Source: Streptomyces sp. 2114.4
GTDB lineage: Bacteria; Actinomycetota; Actinomycetes; Streptomycetales; Streptomycetaceae
Length of the DNA stretch: 64,000 nt
Assembly: GCF_900187385.1 (NCBI RefSeq)
Contig: NZ_FYEY01000001.1
Coordinates: 1,550,001 to 1,614,000, forward strand
Direction of reading: 5' to 3'
The notes under the pieces were generated by a model. The model did not search any database, had not been told where the DNA came from, and saw only the letters and a list, made by a program, of their open reading frames with translations. Of this stretch, positions 8,848 to 17,172 are shown in pieces (positions within the stretch are counted from its first letter, which is position 1; each line of letters opens with the position of its first letter). The translations under genes were made by a program, and so were the position numbers.

Positions 8848-9543
8848 CTAGGACCTGTCCTCGGAGTCCCTGTTCGCGCTCTCCCCCGCTTCCGCGCCGT
8901 CACCCCCGTCCTCCTCCCGCTGCTCCCACAACGGATGCTCGCGCCGTGCCCATTGCGCGTCGACGGAGCCGGTGCGCAGGCCGCGGCGTGACTCGGGGTC
9001 GCCGTACGCCTTCCCGACATGGCCGGCGATCACGATGATCACGGCGAGCGCGAGCCAGTCGTGGACGAAGGTGGCGCCGGTGCGCCAGACCAGGGGCGCG
9101 AGACCTGTGAACCACATCAGCAGCCCGGTGCCGAGCATCACCAGGACCGCACCGGCGATCCAGGCGGCGTAGAGCTTCTGCCCGGCGTTGAACTTGCCGG
9201 CCGGGCGGCCCCCTCGGCGGCGCAGTGCGGCGCGCAGCCACTGGCGGTCGTGCGGGCCGTAACGGTTGAGGCGGGTGAGGTCGGCGCGCAGGGCGCGGGA
9301 GCCGAGGCCCAGCAGCAGGGGGACGGGCAGCAGGACGCCGGACCACTCGTGGACGGTGACCATCAGGTGGCGGCGGCCGACGAGTTCGGCGAGGAAGGGG
9401 AGGTAGAGGCAGCCCGCGGCGAGGACGCAGACGGCCATCAGGGTGGCGGTGGCGCGGTGCACCCGGCGTTCGGCGGGGGTGAAGCGCGGGACGCGGGGGC
9501 GCGCCGTGGCGGTGGCGGACCGGCTCTCAGGTGGTCGGGGCAT
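8848..9543 (-). CDS. cytochrome b-type membrane subunit of a molybdoenzyme
   Basis: 231 residues with about four membrane helices (VHRATATLMAVCVLAAGCLYLPF; VHEWSGVLLPVPLLLGL; LYAAWIAGAVLVMLGTGLLMWF; FVHDWLALAVIIVIAGHVGKA). His residues in helices 1, 2 and 4 are placed as in b-type haem-binding cytochromes. Its 5' end overlaps the molybdopterin oxidoreductase gene by 17 nt, so it likely anchors and reduces or oxidises that exported enzyme, like the YedY-YedZ pair. The acidic C-terminus is cytoplasmic by prediction. The ATG at 9543 (MPRPPES) is the first start inside the overlap. Confidence 0.8.
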   Translation of the reverse strand: MPRPPESRSATATARPRVPRFTPAERRVHRATATLMAVCVLAAGCLYLPFLAELVGRRHLMVTVHEWSGVLLPVPLLLGLGSRALRADLTRLNRYGPHDRQWLRAALRRRGGRPAGKFNAGQKLYAAWIAGAVLVMLGTGLLMWFTGLAPLVWRTGATFVHDWLALAVIIVIAGHVGKAYGDPESRRGLRTGSVDAQWARREHPLWEQREEDGGDGAEAGESANRDSEDRS

Positions 9544-10279
9544 CGTCGCGTCCGTTCGACCGGCCGACCCAGGCGTCGATGTCATATCCGAGGTTCTCCC
9601 AGTAGCCGGGCTGGACGTGGTCGGTGACGGTGATCCCGGAGAGCCACTTCGCCGACTTGTAGAAGTACATGGGCCCGACATAGAGGCGCACCGGGCCGCC
9701 GTGGGCGTGGGCGAGCGGCTTGTCCTGCATCCGCAGGGCGACCAGGACGTCGTCGCGGCGGGCCTGTTCGAGGGTGAGGGATTCGCTGTAGGTGCCGTCG
9801 AAGCAGGTGAAGCGGACGGCCTTGGCCTCGGGGCGGACGCCCGCGACGTCGAGGAGGGCGGAGAGGCGGACGCCCTCGAAGGGGGTGGCGGGCACCCGCC
9901 AGCCGGTGACGCACTGGACGTCGCGGACGAGCCGGGTCTGCGGCAGCCGGCGCAGACCGGCGAGGCTCAGGGTGGTCCGGTGGCGGACCAGGCCGTCGAG
10001 GGTCAGGCGGTAGGTGTGGGCGTCCTTGGCCGGTACGGAGCCGGTCACGGAGTAGTAGCGGAAGCCGCCGCCGCCCGGGAGCAGGCCGGTCAGGCCGGTG
10101 GGGTCCTGCTGTGCGGCGGCCCCGAGGGTGCTGTCGTAGGCGCTCTGCAGGTAGGGGGCGGCGGCGACGCCGGCGGCACCGGCGGCGAGCATGCCGAGCA
10201 CCACGCGGCGGCCCACGGGGGTGCCCTGCCCGTCCTCGCCGCCGCCCGCCGGGCGGGGCCTCTTCGCGTCCTTGGTCAC
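9527..10279 (-). CDS. Tat-exported molybdopterin-dependent oxidoreductase (sulfite oxidase fold)
   Basis: 250 residues. The N-terminus carries a twin-arginine motif, GRRVVLGML, followed by an Ala-rich hydrophobic helix, so it is probably exported folded with its cofactor. The molybdopterin domain has the Mo-ligating Cys in RDVQCVTGW and the downstream GGPVRLYVGPMYFYKSAKW typical of the YedY/sulfite oxidase fold. The GTG start has CACAAT 6 nt upstream, which suggests a leaderless transcript. It is the first gene of a two-gene operon with the cytochrome b. Its natural substrate is unknown; protein methionine sulfoxide repair is one option from the YedY family. Confidence 0.88.
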   Translation of the reverse strand: MTKDAKRPRPAGGGEDGQGTPVGRRVVLGMLAAGAAGVAAAPYLQSAYDSTLGAAAQQDPTGLTGLLPGGGGFRYYSVTGSVPAKDAHTYRLTLDGLVRHRTTLSLAGLRRLPQTRLVRDVQCVTGWRVPATPFEGVRLSALLDVAGVRPEAKAVRFTCFDGTYSESLTLEQARRDDVLVALRMQDKPLAHAHGGPVRLYVGPMYFYKSAKWLSGITVTDHVQPGYWENLGYDIDAWVGRSNGRDDAPTT

Positions 10280-10305
10280 CCTTCGATTGTGAACCCCCCG
10301 CGGGG

Positions 10306-10331
10306 GCCGGGGCCGGCGTCCCGGCCCCGGC
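10306..10331 (-). terminator. terminator of the TPR-like gene or upstream hairpin
   Basis: A perfect 11-bp G/C inverted repeat (GCCGGGGCCGG with its complement) with a 4-nt loop lies just upstream of the molybdoenzyme start and just downstream of the minus-strand gene that ends at 10361. The order fits termination of that gene. Confidence 0.55.
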
Positions 10332-10360
10332 GTCAGACTTTCGTCATCAGCGCCGCCGGG

Positions 10361-11338
10361 TCACGGGGCGGCGGCCTCCCGGGCGCGGCACAGTGCGGTG
10401 GCCCGCGCGGCGCGGAAGGCGCCCGCGCCGTCGCGGCCCGGGTACGACCACGGGGCGCGGGTGGCGTGCGGACCGATCCGCTGGAACAGCGTGGCGGCCT
10501 CGGCGGTCCGCCCTTGGTGGAACGCGGCATGGGCGAGGAAGTTGAGATCGATCTTGCGGCGCGGGTGTTCCTCGCCCTCCCATTCCAGCCACCAGTCGAC
10601 GGCGGCCTGCAGCACCTGCCGGGCGCGCCGGGTGGACCAGTGGCCCCAGCCCGCGGGGTCGGGGGGAGCCAGGCCCGCGGCGGCGAGGACGCGGTAGCGC
10701 TCGGCGTGCGCCACGACGGGGAGGAGGGCGAGCGGGGAGTCGGCGGGGGCACGTGCCGCCGCGCGGGCCGCGAAGACATGGACCGGGTGCCGCGGATCGT
10801 CGGCGACGCCCGGCAGCTGCTCGGCCAGGGAGGCCGTCATGAGGTGGTGTGCGTGGTGGTGGTCGCGGTGGCGGGCGCACACCTGGTGGAAGGCGTGGGC
10901 CCGTTCGCCCGGGGTGCCGGTGCGGCGGGCGAGGATCAGCGCGCCGAGCCAGGGGGTGGGGTCGTCGGGCAGCATCCGGGCGGCGGTGGCACAGGCCTGC
11001 GCGGCGGCCCCGGTACCGCTCTCGCCGCGCAGGGCGAGATGGACGGTGGCGAGGGCCAGGAGGGTGGCGGCGTCACCGCTGTCCGGTTCGGCGAGCAGCC
11101 AGTCGCCGGCCCAGGCGGCGCTGCCGGGGCAGGTGGCCAGGACGGTTAATCGGTGGCCGCGCAGATCCCACTGCGCACCGGTCCCGGCGAGCAGGGTGCG
11201 CACCCTGGCCCACTGGCCGAGCGTCAACGCCTCGACCGCGAGGGCCAGTTGGGCGTCGTCCAGGGCCGGGGTGAGCACCGGGGGGCCGGGGCGGGCGCGT
11301 CGGAGGGGTGGCGGCATCGGTGGCGACATCGAAATCAC
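10361..11338 (-). CDS. hypothetical TPR-like protein with a TTA codon
   Basis: 325 residues, helical and Ala/Arg-rich, with short repeated helix pairs (LALAVEALTLGQWARVRTLL; DAATLLALATVHLALRG; AAFHQGRTAEAATLFQRIGP) that look like degenerate tetratricopeptide repeats. No enzyme motif is seen. Leu64 is encoded by TTA (11147-11149), the rare codon read by the bldA tRNA, so translation should be limited to later growth. The start is uncertain: the GTG at 11338 has a distant GGAG, and an ATG three codons in is equally possible. Function unknown. Confidence 0.7.
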   Translation of the reverse strand: MISMSPPMPPPLRRARPGPPVLTPALDDAQLALAVEALTLGQWARVRTLLAGTGAQWDLRGHRLTVLATCPGSAAWAGDWLLAEPDSGDAATLLALATVHLALRGESGTGAAAQACATAARMLPDDPTPWLGALILARRTGTPGERAHAFHQVCARHRDHHHAHHLMTASLAEQLPGVADDPRHPVHVFAARAAARAPADSPLALLPVVAHAERYRVLAAAGLAPPDPAGWGHWSTRRARQVLQAAVDWWLEWEGEEHPRRKIDLNFLAHAAFHQGRTAEAATLFQRIGPHATRAPWSYPGRDGAGAFRAARATALCRAREAAAP

Positions 11339-11631
11339 GGGTCAGGGGCTCCATCAGGGGCTCCACGGCGCGCCGCACCGGCCGTCTCACCGCACCGAGT
11401 CGTCCTCGGCGGGCGGGGACCGGATCCGCGCACCTCTACAGAGGGTGACGACTTGGTCCGCACCAGTCATCACGCACAGCAAAGCGGCCCGCAGAGCTCC
11501 GCGTCAAGGCGCGAAGGGGAATGGCCGGATCCGCCCCCCCTCTCTCTTCGTCCACGGAAGGGAGCGGCCCGCCTCCTGCCGGCGGGGCGAGGCCCCTCCG
11601 GCAGCACGCTCCCCCGCACCGCCCCTCCCCC

Positions 11632-13287
11632 TCAGGACACCGCCCGCGCCGCCGCCCGGCCCGCCGTCCGGCCGGAGAAGAGGCAGCCCCCGAGGAAGGT
11701 CCCCTCCAGCGAGCGGTAGCCGTGCACCCCGCCGCCGCCGAACCCGGCCGCCTCGCCCGCCGCGTAGACGCCGGGCAGGGGTGTGCCACCGTCGGTCAGC
11801 ACCCGCGAGGAGAGGTCGGTCTCCAGTCCGCCGAGCGTCTTGCGGGTGAGGATGTTCAGCCGTACGGCGATCAGCGGGCCGGCCTGGGGGTCGAGCAGCC
11901 GGTGTGGCGCCGCGGTGCGGATCAGGCGGTCCCCGAGGTAAGCGCGGGCCCCGCGGATCGCGGTCACCTGGAGGTCCTTGGTGAAGGAGTGGGCGATCTC
12001 CCGGTCCCGCGCCACGATCGCGTCGCGCAGCGCCTCCTCGCCTATCAGCGGCTCCTTGGTCAGTTCGTTCATCCGCCGCACCAGGTCGGTCAGCGAACGC
12101 TCGACGACGAAGTCCGCGCCACGGTCCATGAACGCCCGCACCGGCCCCGGTGCGCCGGCCCTGGCCCGGCCCAGCACGCCGCGGATGCTCTTGCCCGTCA
12201 GATCGGGGTTCTGCTCGGAGCCGGAGAGGGTGAACTCCTTCTCGATGATCTTCTGGGTGAGGACGAACCAGGTGTGGTCATGGCCCGTCCGCATGATGTG
12301 TTCGAGGGTGCCGAGGGTGTCGAAGCCGGGGAAGAGCGGCACCGGCAGCCGCTTGCCGCGCGCGTCGAGCCACAGCGGGGACGGTCCGGACAGGATCCGG
12401 ATGCCGTGCTGCGGCCAGACCGGGTTCCAGTTGTCGATGCCCTCGGTGTAGTGCCACATCCGGTCGCGGTTGATGATCCGGCCGCCGGCCGCCTCGGCGA
12501 TGCCCAGCATCTTGCCGTCCACATGCGCGGGCACCCCGGACAGCATCCGCCGCGGGGGCTTGCCGAGCCGTTCGGGCCAGTTGGCGCGCACCAGTTCGTG
12601 ATTGCCGCCGATACCGCCCGAGGTGACGATCACGGCCTGGGCCTTGAGCTCGAAGGCGCCGGCCACCTCGCGGCTGCTGGGCCTGCCGCGCTCGGCGTCC
12701 GAGGGCTCCAGGACCTCGCCGCTGACCGTGTCCACGCTCCCCGCGGTGCGCGACAGCCCGGTCACCCGGTGGCGGAAGCGCAGCTCCACCAGTCCGCGGG
12801 CGACCCCGGCCCGCACCCGGCGCTCGAACGGGGCCACCAGCCCGGGGCCGGTGCCCCAGGTGATGTGGAAGCGGGGGACGGAGTTGCCGTGTCCGGTCGC
12901 GTCGTAGCCGCCGCGTTCGGCCCAGCCGACGACGGGGAAGAGCCGTACGCCCTGCCGGTGCAACCAGGAGCGCTTCTCGCCGGCCGCGAAGTCGACGTAG
13001 GCCTCGGCCCAGGAGCGCGGCCAGCGGTCCTCGGGCCGGTCAAAGCCGGCCGTGCCCAGCCAGTCCTGCCAGGCCAGCTCATGGCTGTCGCGGATGCGCA
13101 GCCGGCGCTGTTCGGGGGAGTCCACCAGGAAGAGACCGCCGAAGGACCAGTGGGCCTGTCCGCCGAGGGACTGCTCGGGCTCCTGGTCGAGGAGGATCAC
13201 CTTCCGTCCGGCGTCCACCAGTTCCGCGGTGGCCGCCAGGCCCGCGAGCCCCGCTCCGATCACGATCACATCAGCGTCGTACGCCAT
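11632..13287 (-). CDS. FAD-binding dehydrogenase, fumarate reductase/3-ketosteroid dehydrogenase family
   Basis: 551 residues. The N-terminal Rossmann motif VIVIGAGLAGLAATAELVDAGRK binds the ADP part of FAD; the C-terminal GVYAAGEAAGFGGGGVHGYRSLEGT closes the flavin site. The length and the SLGGQAHWSFGGLFL segment match the actinobacterial FAD-binding dehydrogenase group related to flavocytochrome c and ketosteroid delta-1 dehydrogenase. Substrate is not evident and there are no steroid genes nearby. GAGGAG lies 8 nt before the ATG. It stands alone, divergent from the DMT transporter. Confidence 0.88.
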   Translation of the reverse strand: MAYDADVIVIGAGLAGLAATAELVDAGRKVILLDQEPEQSLGGQAHWSFGGLFLVDSPEQRRLRIRDSHELAWQDWLGTAGFDRPEDRWPRSWAEAYVDFAAGEKRSWLHRQGVRLFPVVGWAERGGYDATGHGNSVPRFHITWGTGPGLVAPFERRVRAGVARGLVELRFRHRVTGLSRTAGSVDTVSGEVLEPSDAERGRPSSREVAGAFELKAQAVIVTSGGIGGNHELVRANWPERLGKPPRRMLSGVPAHVDGKMLGIAEAAGGRIINRDRMWHYTEGIDNWNPVWPQHGIRILSGPSPLWLDARGKRLPVPLFPGFDTLGTLEHIMRTGHDHTWFVLTQKIIEKEFTLSGSEQNPDLTGKSIRGVLGRARAGAPGPVRAFMDRGADFVVERSLTDLVRRMNELTKEPLIGEEALRDAIVARDREIAHSFTKDLQVTAIRGARAYLGDRLIRTAAPHRLLDPQAGPLIAVRLNILTRKTLGGLETDLSSRVLTDGGTPLPGVYAAGEAAGFGGGGVHGYRSLEGTFLGGCLFSGRTAGRAAARAVS

Positions 13288-13493
13288 CTCAGCAACTCCT
13301 CAACGGGGCACGCCGGGCGCCCCGGCCGCCTGGTGGAACGATCCTCAGCGCACCCGACTGCCGCGTCAACCACCGGGTTACCGCGCAGTACGCCAAGGCG
13401 CGCGGGAGAATGGTCGGTGACGAGGGCCACGCCACGCCCGCCGCCTGGTGACTATCCTCAGGCGCATCCCCCGCCCCCGATACGAGGTGCGAC

Positions 13494-14387
13494 GTGACGG
13501 TGATACTGCTCGCCCTTGGAGCGGCCTGCTGTCTGGGACTCGGTTTCGTGTTTCAGCAGGCCGCGGCACAGCACGCCCCGATGAAGGACTACCTCTCGGT
13601 GCGGCTGCTGCTCGATCTGGTGCGGATGCCGCTGTGGCTGGCAGGTATCGGTCTGATGGTGGTCGGGATGGCGCTCGGCGCGATGGCGCTGGGGATGGGC
13701 GACATCACTTTGGTGGAGCCCCTGCTGGCCACCAACCTGCTGTTCGCGATGGCGCTGTCGCGGCGGCTGACCCGGCAGCGGCTCGGCCGGAGCGGCTGGG
13801 CCGGGCTGTGGCTGCTGGCGGGCGGGGTGACGGCCTTCATCGTGGCCGGGCGCCCCCAGGGCGGACAGCGCAGCACGGATCATCTGTGGCAGTGGCTGAT
13901 CATGGGCATGGTGCTGGGCACCGCGCTGCTGCTGGCGGCGGTCGCCAAGCGCGAGCGGGTGCATGTGAGCCTGGAGGCCGCCCTGCTGGGGATCGCGGCG
14001 GGACTGATCTACGGGCTGCAGGACGCGCTGACCCGGATCAGCGGGGAGCACTTCGGCGAGGGCGGCTGGTCGGCCCTGGTCACCAGCTGGCAGCCGTACG
14101 CCATCGTGGTGCTCGGTGTGCTGGCGCTGGTGCTCGTTCAGAGCGCCTTCGAGTCGGCGCCGCTGCGGCTCTCGCTGCCCGCGCTGACCGCCGCCCAGCC
14201 GCTGGCCGGCATCGCCTGCGGGGTGGGGTTCCTCGGTGACCAGCTGCGGGTGACGCCGGGGGCGCTGGCGTGGGAGGTGGCCGGGATCGTGGCCGTCGTC
14301 GCGGGCATCGTGCTGATCGGCAGCCATCCGGCGATGCCGCCGGGGTCCGGCCGGCGCGAGGACGTACGGGAGCTGCAGCCGCACTGA
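13494..14387 (+). CDS. DMT superfamily transporter (EamA/NIPA-like)
   Basis: 297 residues with about nine or ten hydrophobic helices and no signal peptide. The order of helices and the stretches LGFVFQQAAAQHAP and ITLVEPLLATNLLFAMALSRRLT are those of actinobacterial DMT-family proteins annotated as EamA or magnesium-transporter NIPA-like. The GTG start has AGGT 5 nt upstream, and TATCCT at 13451 may be its -10 box. A charged C-terminus (GSGRREDVRELQPH) is cytoplasmic. Substrate unknown. Confidence 0.8.
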   Translation: MTVILLALGAACCLGLGFVFQQAAAQHAPMKDYLSVRLLLDLVRMPLWLAGIGLMVVGMALGAMALGMGDITLVEPLLATNLLFAMALSRRLTRQRLGRSGWAGLWLLAGGVTAFIVAGRPQGGQRSTDHLWQWLIMGMVLGTALLLAAVAKRERVHVSLEAALLGIAAGLIYGLQDALTRISGEHFGEGGWSALVTSWQPYAIVVLGVLALVLVQSAFESAPLRLSLPALTAAQPLAGIACGVGFLGDQLRVTPGALAWEVAGIVAVVAGIVLIGSHPAMPPGSGRREDVRELQPH

Positions 14388-14497
14388 GGAGGGCGTCCCG
14401 GGCGCTCCCCCGCGGTGGCGGACACGCGCGCAGACCGCCGCCGGGAAACCGTCGCCCGATGGGCCGTGCCCGGGTCCCGGGTGGTTGCATGGCTGCC

Positions 14498-15031
14498 ATG
14501 ACCGATCAGCAACCGCTCAACGCGGACGAAATCCTCGACGTCGTCGATGAGAACGATCAGGTCGTGGGGCAGGCCCCCCGCGGTGAGACCTACGCCCGCA
14601 GGATGCGCACCCGCTGCGCCTTCGTCCTCGCCCGGGACGAGGCGGATCGGATCTTCGTTCACCGCCGCACCCCGCAGAAGCTCGTCTTCCCCTCGCACTA
14701 CGACATGTTCGTCGGCGGGGTGCTCGGCACCGGCGAGAGCTACGACCGGGCGGCGCTGCGCGAGGCCGAGGAGGAGCTGGGCGTCCAGGGGCTGGAGCCG
14801 CCCCGGCCGCTGTTCAAGTTCCTCTACGAGACGGCCGAGCACACCTGGTGGTCCGCGGTCTACGAGGTGCGCTGCACCCTGCCGGTCGCCCCGCAGGAGT
14901 CGGAGATCGACTGGTTCGCGTTCCTGACCGAGGAGGAGCTGGCCCGGCGGCTGGACGAGTGGCCGTGGACGCCGGACGGGCTCGCCGCGTACCGGCAGCT
15001 GCTGGCCCGGCGGGAGGCGGGGGAAGTCTGA
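14498..15031 (+). CDS. NUDIX hydrolase (IPP-isomerase-like subgroup)
   Basis: 177 residues. The opening ADEILDVVDENDQVVGQAPRGE and the segment FVHRRTPQKLVFPSHYDMFVGG are typical of the NUDIX subgroup that resembles isopentenyl diphosphate isomerase (YfcD-like). The NUDIX box is complete: GVLGTGE, then REAEEELGV. The ATG at 14498 has TTGCAT 7 nt upstream, suggesting a leaderless transcript; an in-frame ATG at 14489 would add MAA. The DUF202 pair follows after 43 nt. Confidence 0.87.
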   Translation: MTDQQPLNADEILDVVDENDQVVGQAPRGETYARRMRTRCAFVLARDEADRIFVHRRTPQKLVFPSHYDMFVGGVLGTGESYDRAALREAEEELGVQGLEPPRPLFKFLYETAEHTWWSAVYEVRCTLPVAPQESEIDWFAFLTEEELARRLDEWPWTPDGLAAYRQLLARREAGEV

Positions 15032-15074
15032 TGCGCCCCGGGCAGGGCACCGGCCGGCCGATAGGGTTTCGGCC

Positions 15075-15485
15075 ATGATCCTTACCGAGGCACTGCGGTC
15101 GGCCGGCGCTGCCGTACGGCTGTGGTTCTCGCCCGCGCGGGTCCGCGAGGAGGGCACGACCCCCGACTACCGCTTCTCGCTCGCCAACGAGCGCACCTTT
15201 CTCGCCTGGCTGCGCACCGGGCTGGCGCTGGTCGGCGGCGGTTTCGCGGTGGACCAGTTCCTGCCCCGGCTGCACCAGGGGCTGCGGGTGACCTGCACCG
15301 TCGTCCTGCTGGTGGGCGGCGCGCTGTGTGCGCTGCGGGCGGTCAATCACTGGGTGCGCTGCGAGCGTGCGATGCGGCGCGGCGAGGACCTGCCGGTCAG
15401 CCGCTTCCCCACGGCGCTGGCGCTGAGCGTCGGCGTCCTGGCGGTGGCGGTGGTCGTGCTGGTCCTCCTGGGCCGGACCAGCTAG
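15075..15485 (+). CDS. YidH/DUF202 membrane protein
   Basis: 136 residues. The YidH hallmark is DYRFSLANERTFLAWLRTGLAL, followed by two further hydrophobic helices (VTCTVVLLVGGALCALRAV and FPTALALSVGVLAVAVVVLVLL), three in total. Function of the family is unknown. TAGGGT 7 nt before the ATG is a good leaderless -10 box. The next gene, also DUF202, begins 4 nt after its stop, so both are surely cotranscribed and may form a heteromer. Confidence 0.9.
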   Translation: MILTEALRSAGAAVRLWFSPARVREEGTTPDYRFSLANERTFLAWLRTGLALVGGGFAVDQFLPRLHQGLRVTCTVVLLVGGALCALRAVNHWVRCERAMRRGEDLPVSRFPTALALSVGVLAVAVVVLVLLGRTS

Positions 15486-15488
15486 CCG

Positions 15489-15851
15489 ATGACGGGCAAA
15501 GCGCCCCCGGGCGCCGGGCCGCCGCGTGCGGCCCCCGACCGGGACCCCGGGCTGCAGCCGGAGCGGACCCGGCTGGCGTGGCGGCGTACCACGCTGTCCG
15601 CCACGGCGCTGGCGGTGCTGGCCGCCCGTCAGCTGCTGCACAGCGCCGCCCCCGGGCCGGTGGAGGTGGCTCTGGCGGCGCTGACCGGCCTGTTGTGGAG
15701 CGCGTTCGTGGCGCTCGCGCACCGGCGGATGCGGGCGATGCTCACCGGCCGGCCGCCGGGCCTGCCCCCGCGGACGGCCCTGCTGCTGGTCGGCTGCACC
15801 CTCGGGCTGGCGCTGTGCGGCGCGGTGATCCTGGTACGGCCGGGGCACTGA
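15489..15851 (+). CDS. short DUF202 membrane protein
   Basis: 120 residues. After a Pro-rich cytoplasmic leader it has QPERTRLAWRRTTLSATALAVL, a variant of the DUF202 motif, then helices at about 53-75 and 93-115. Together with the preceding gene it forms the two-protein DUF202 arrangement frequent in actinobacteria. Role unknown. Confidence 0.88.
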   Translation: MTGKAPPGAGPPRAAPDRDPGLQPERTRLAWRRTTLSATALAVLAARQLLHSAAPGPVEVALAALTGLLWSAFVALAHRRMRAMLTGRPPGLPPRTALLLVGCTLGLALCGAVILVRPGH

Positions 15852-16018
15852 GCCGGAGCCTGAGCCAGGGCATGGGGCCGGGGTGCGGCGCCGGGGTCCG
15901 GCGCCACCACGGCGGGCGGCAGAGGTACGGTGACGCGACCCCCGCCGTCCCGGGTCGGGACCGACTCCCGCCCCGGCAGCGGGACATGAGAGACCACCGG
16001 ACGAGGGGACACACCCGC

Positions 16019-16990
16019 ATGGACGACTCGGCAGCACGGGACACGCCGGCACGGACCCCGGCAGCACACGCCTCGGCGGCACCGACCCCCGAGCCCTACC
16101 TCACCGAACTGGCCGCCGGGGTCCACGCCTTCATCCAGCCGGACGGCGGCTGGTGCCTGAACAACGCGGGCTTCGTCACCGACGGGGACGCCACCCTGGT
16201 CGTGGACACCGCCGCCACCGAGCGCCGGGCGCGCCTGCTGCGCCGCCGGATCGCCGAGAGCGGCGCGCCCACGCCCCGCATGGTGGTCAACACGCACCAC
16301 CACGGCGACCACACCTACGGCAACTGCGTCTTCGCGCCCGAGGCGACGGTCATCGGGCACGCCTCCTGCCGCCGTGAGCTGCTGGCCGCCGGGCAGCAGC
16401 TGCACGCGGTGTGGCCCGAGGTGGCGTACGGCGACATCCGTCTGACGGCGCCCGAGGTCACCTACACCGACGAGCTGGCCCTGCACGTCGGGGACATCGA
16501 GGTGCGGCTGATCCACCCCGGCGTGGCCCACACCACCGGCGACACCGTCGTCTGGCTGCCCCGGCAGCGCATCGTCTTCGCCGGGGACCTGGTCTTCCAC
16601 GGCGGCACCCCGTTCGTCTTCATGGGGTCGCTGACCGGATCGCTGCGGGCACTGGAGTTGCTGCGCACCCTGGACGCGGTCACCGTCGTCCCCGGGCACG
16701 GCCCGGTGACCGGCCCCGAGGTGTACGACGGCATCGAGCGCTACCTGCGGTTCGTCGGCCGGCTGGCGCAGGAGGGCCGGGCGGCCGGGCGTACGCCGCT
16801 GGAGGTGGCCCGGGAGGCGGACCTCGGCCCGTTCGCGGAGTTGGCCGAGAGCGAGCGGCTGGTGGCGAACCTGCACCGGGCGTACGCGGAGCTGGCGGGC
16901 ACCGCGCCGGGGGCGCCGCTCGACGTGGTGGCCGGGTTCGCCGATATGACGGTGATGAACGGCGGGGTGCCGATGGCGTGTCACGCCTGA
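16019..16990 (+). CDS. MBL-fold metallo-hydrolase
   Basis: 323 residues. The metal-binding motif is NTHHHGDHTYGN (HxHxDH), with the other ligands in HPGVAHTTGD, FAGDLVFHGG and VPGHGPVTG. These point to a two-zinc hydrolase of the beta-lactamase fold, nearest in layout to the SoxH/quinoprotein-relay or glyoxalase-II-like groups. The 25-residue Ala/Thr/Pro leader has no export signal. GAGGGG precedes the ATG by 9 nt; TACGGT near 15925 may be the -10 box. The substrate is not evident. Confidence 0.88.
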   Translation: MDDSAARDTPARTPAAHASAAPTPEPYLTELAAGVHAFIQPDGGWCLNNAGFVTDGDATLVVDTAATERRARLLRRRIAESGAPTPRMVVNTHHHGDHTYGNCVFAPEATVIGHASCRRELLAAGQQLHAVWPEVAYGDIRLTAPEVTYTDELALHVGDIEVRLIHPGVAHTTGDTVVWLPRQRIVFAGDLVFHGGTPFVFMGSLTGSLRALELLRTLDAVTVVPGHGPVTGPEVYDGIERYLRFVGRLAQEGRAAGRTPLEVAREADLGPFAELAESERLVANLHRAYAELAGTAPGAPLDVVAGFADMTVMNGGVPMACHA

Positions 16991-17091
16991 CCACGGCCGT
17001 GCGGGCGGAGGCCTGAGGGGAGGCCGGGCGCGTCCGGGACCGCGAGCGTGGCGGAAAATCCCCGCGTGACCCACGCCCCACGGCCCGGCAC

Positions 17092-17120
17092 TGGACGCCA
17101 TACCGACTAGTCGGCATGAT
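17092..17120 (+). promoter_or_regulatory. promoter with TetR-type operator for the APH-ACAD operon
   Basis: TGGACG and CATGAT are spaced by 17 bp as possible -35 and -10 boxes. The spacer is filled by the perfect palindrome CCGACTAGTCGG (17103-17114). The extended form ATACCGACTAGTCGGCAT recurs in related form before the SDR gene (24472-24489), so one TetR protein probably binds both. Confidence 0.6.
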
Positions 17121-17172
17121 CGTGCTGCAACCGATCGGCCGACCGACCGTCCACTCCGTACGGAGGAGCACG

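Noticed and set aside
11521..13497. 658-codon plus-strand frame opposite the FAD dehydrogenase
   Set aside because: Shadow frame; the opposite strand has a complete FAD-binding protein with correct motifs.
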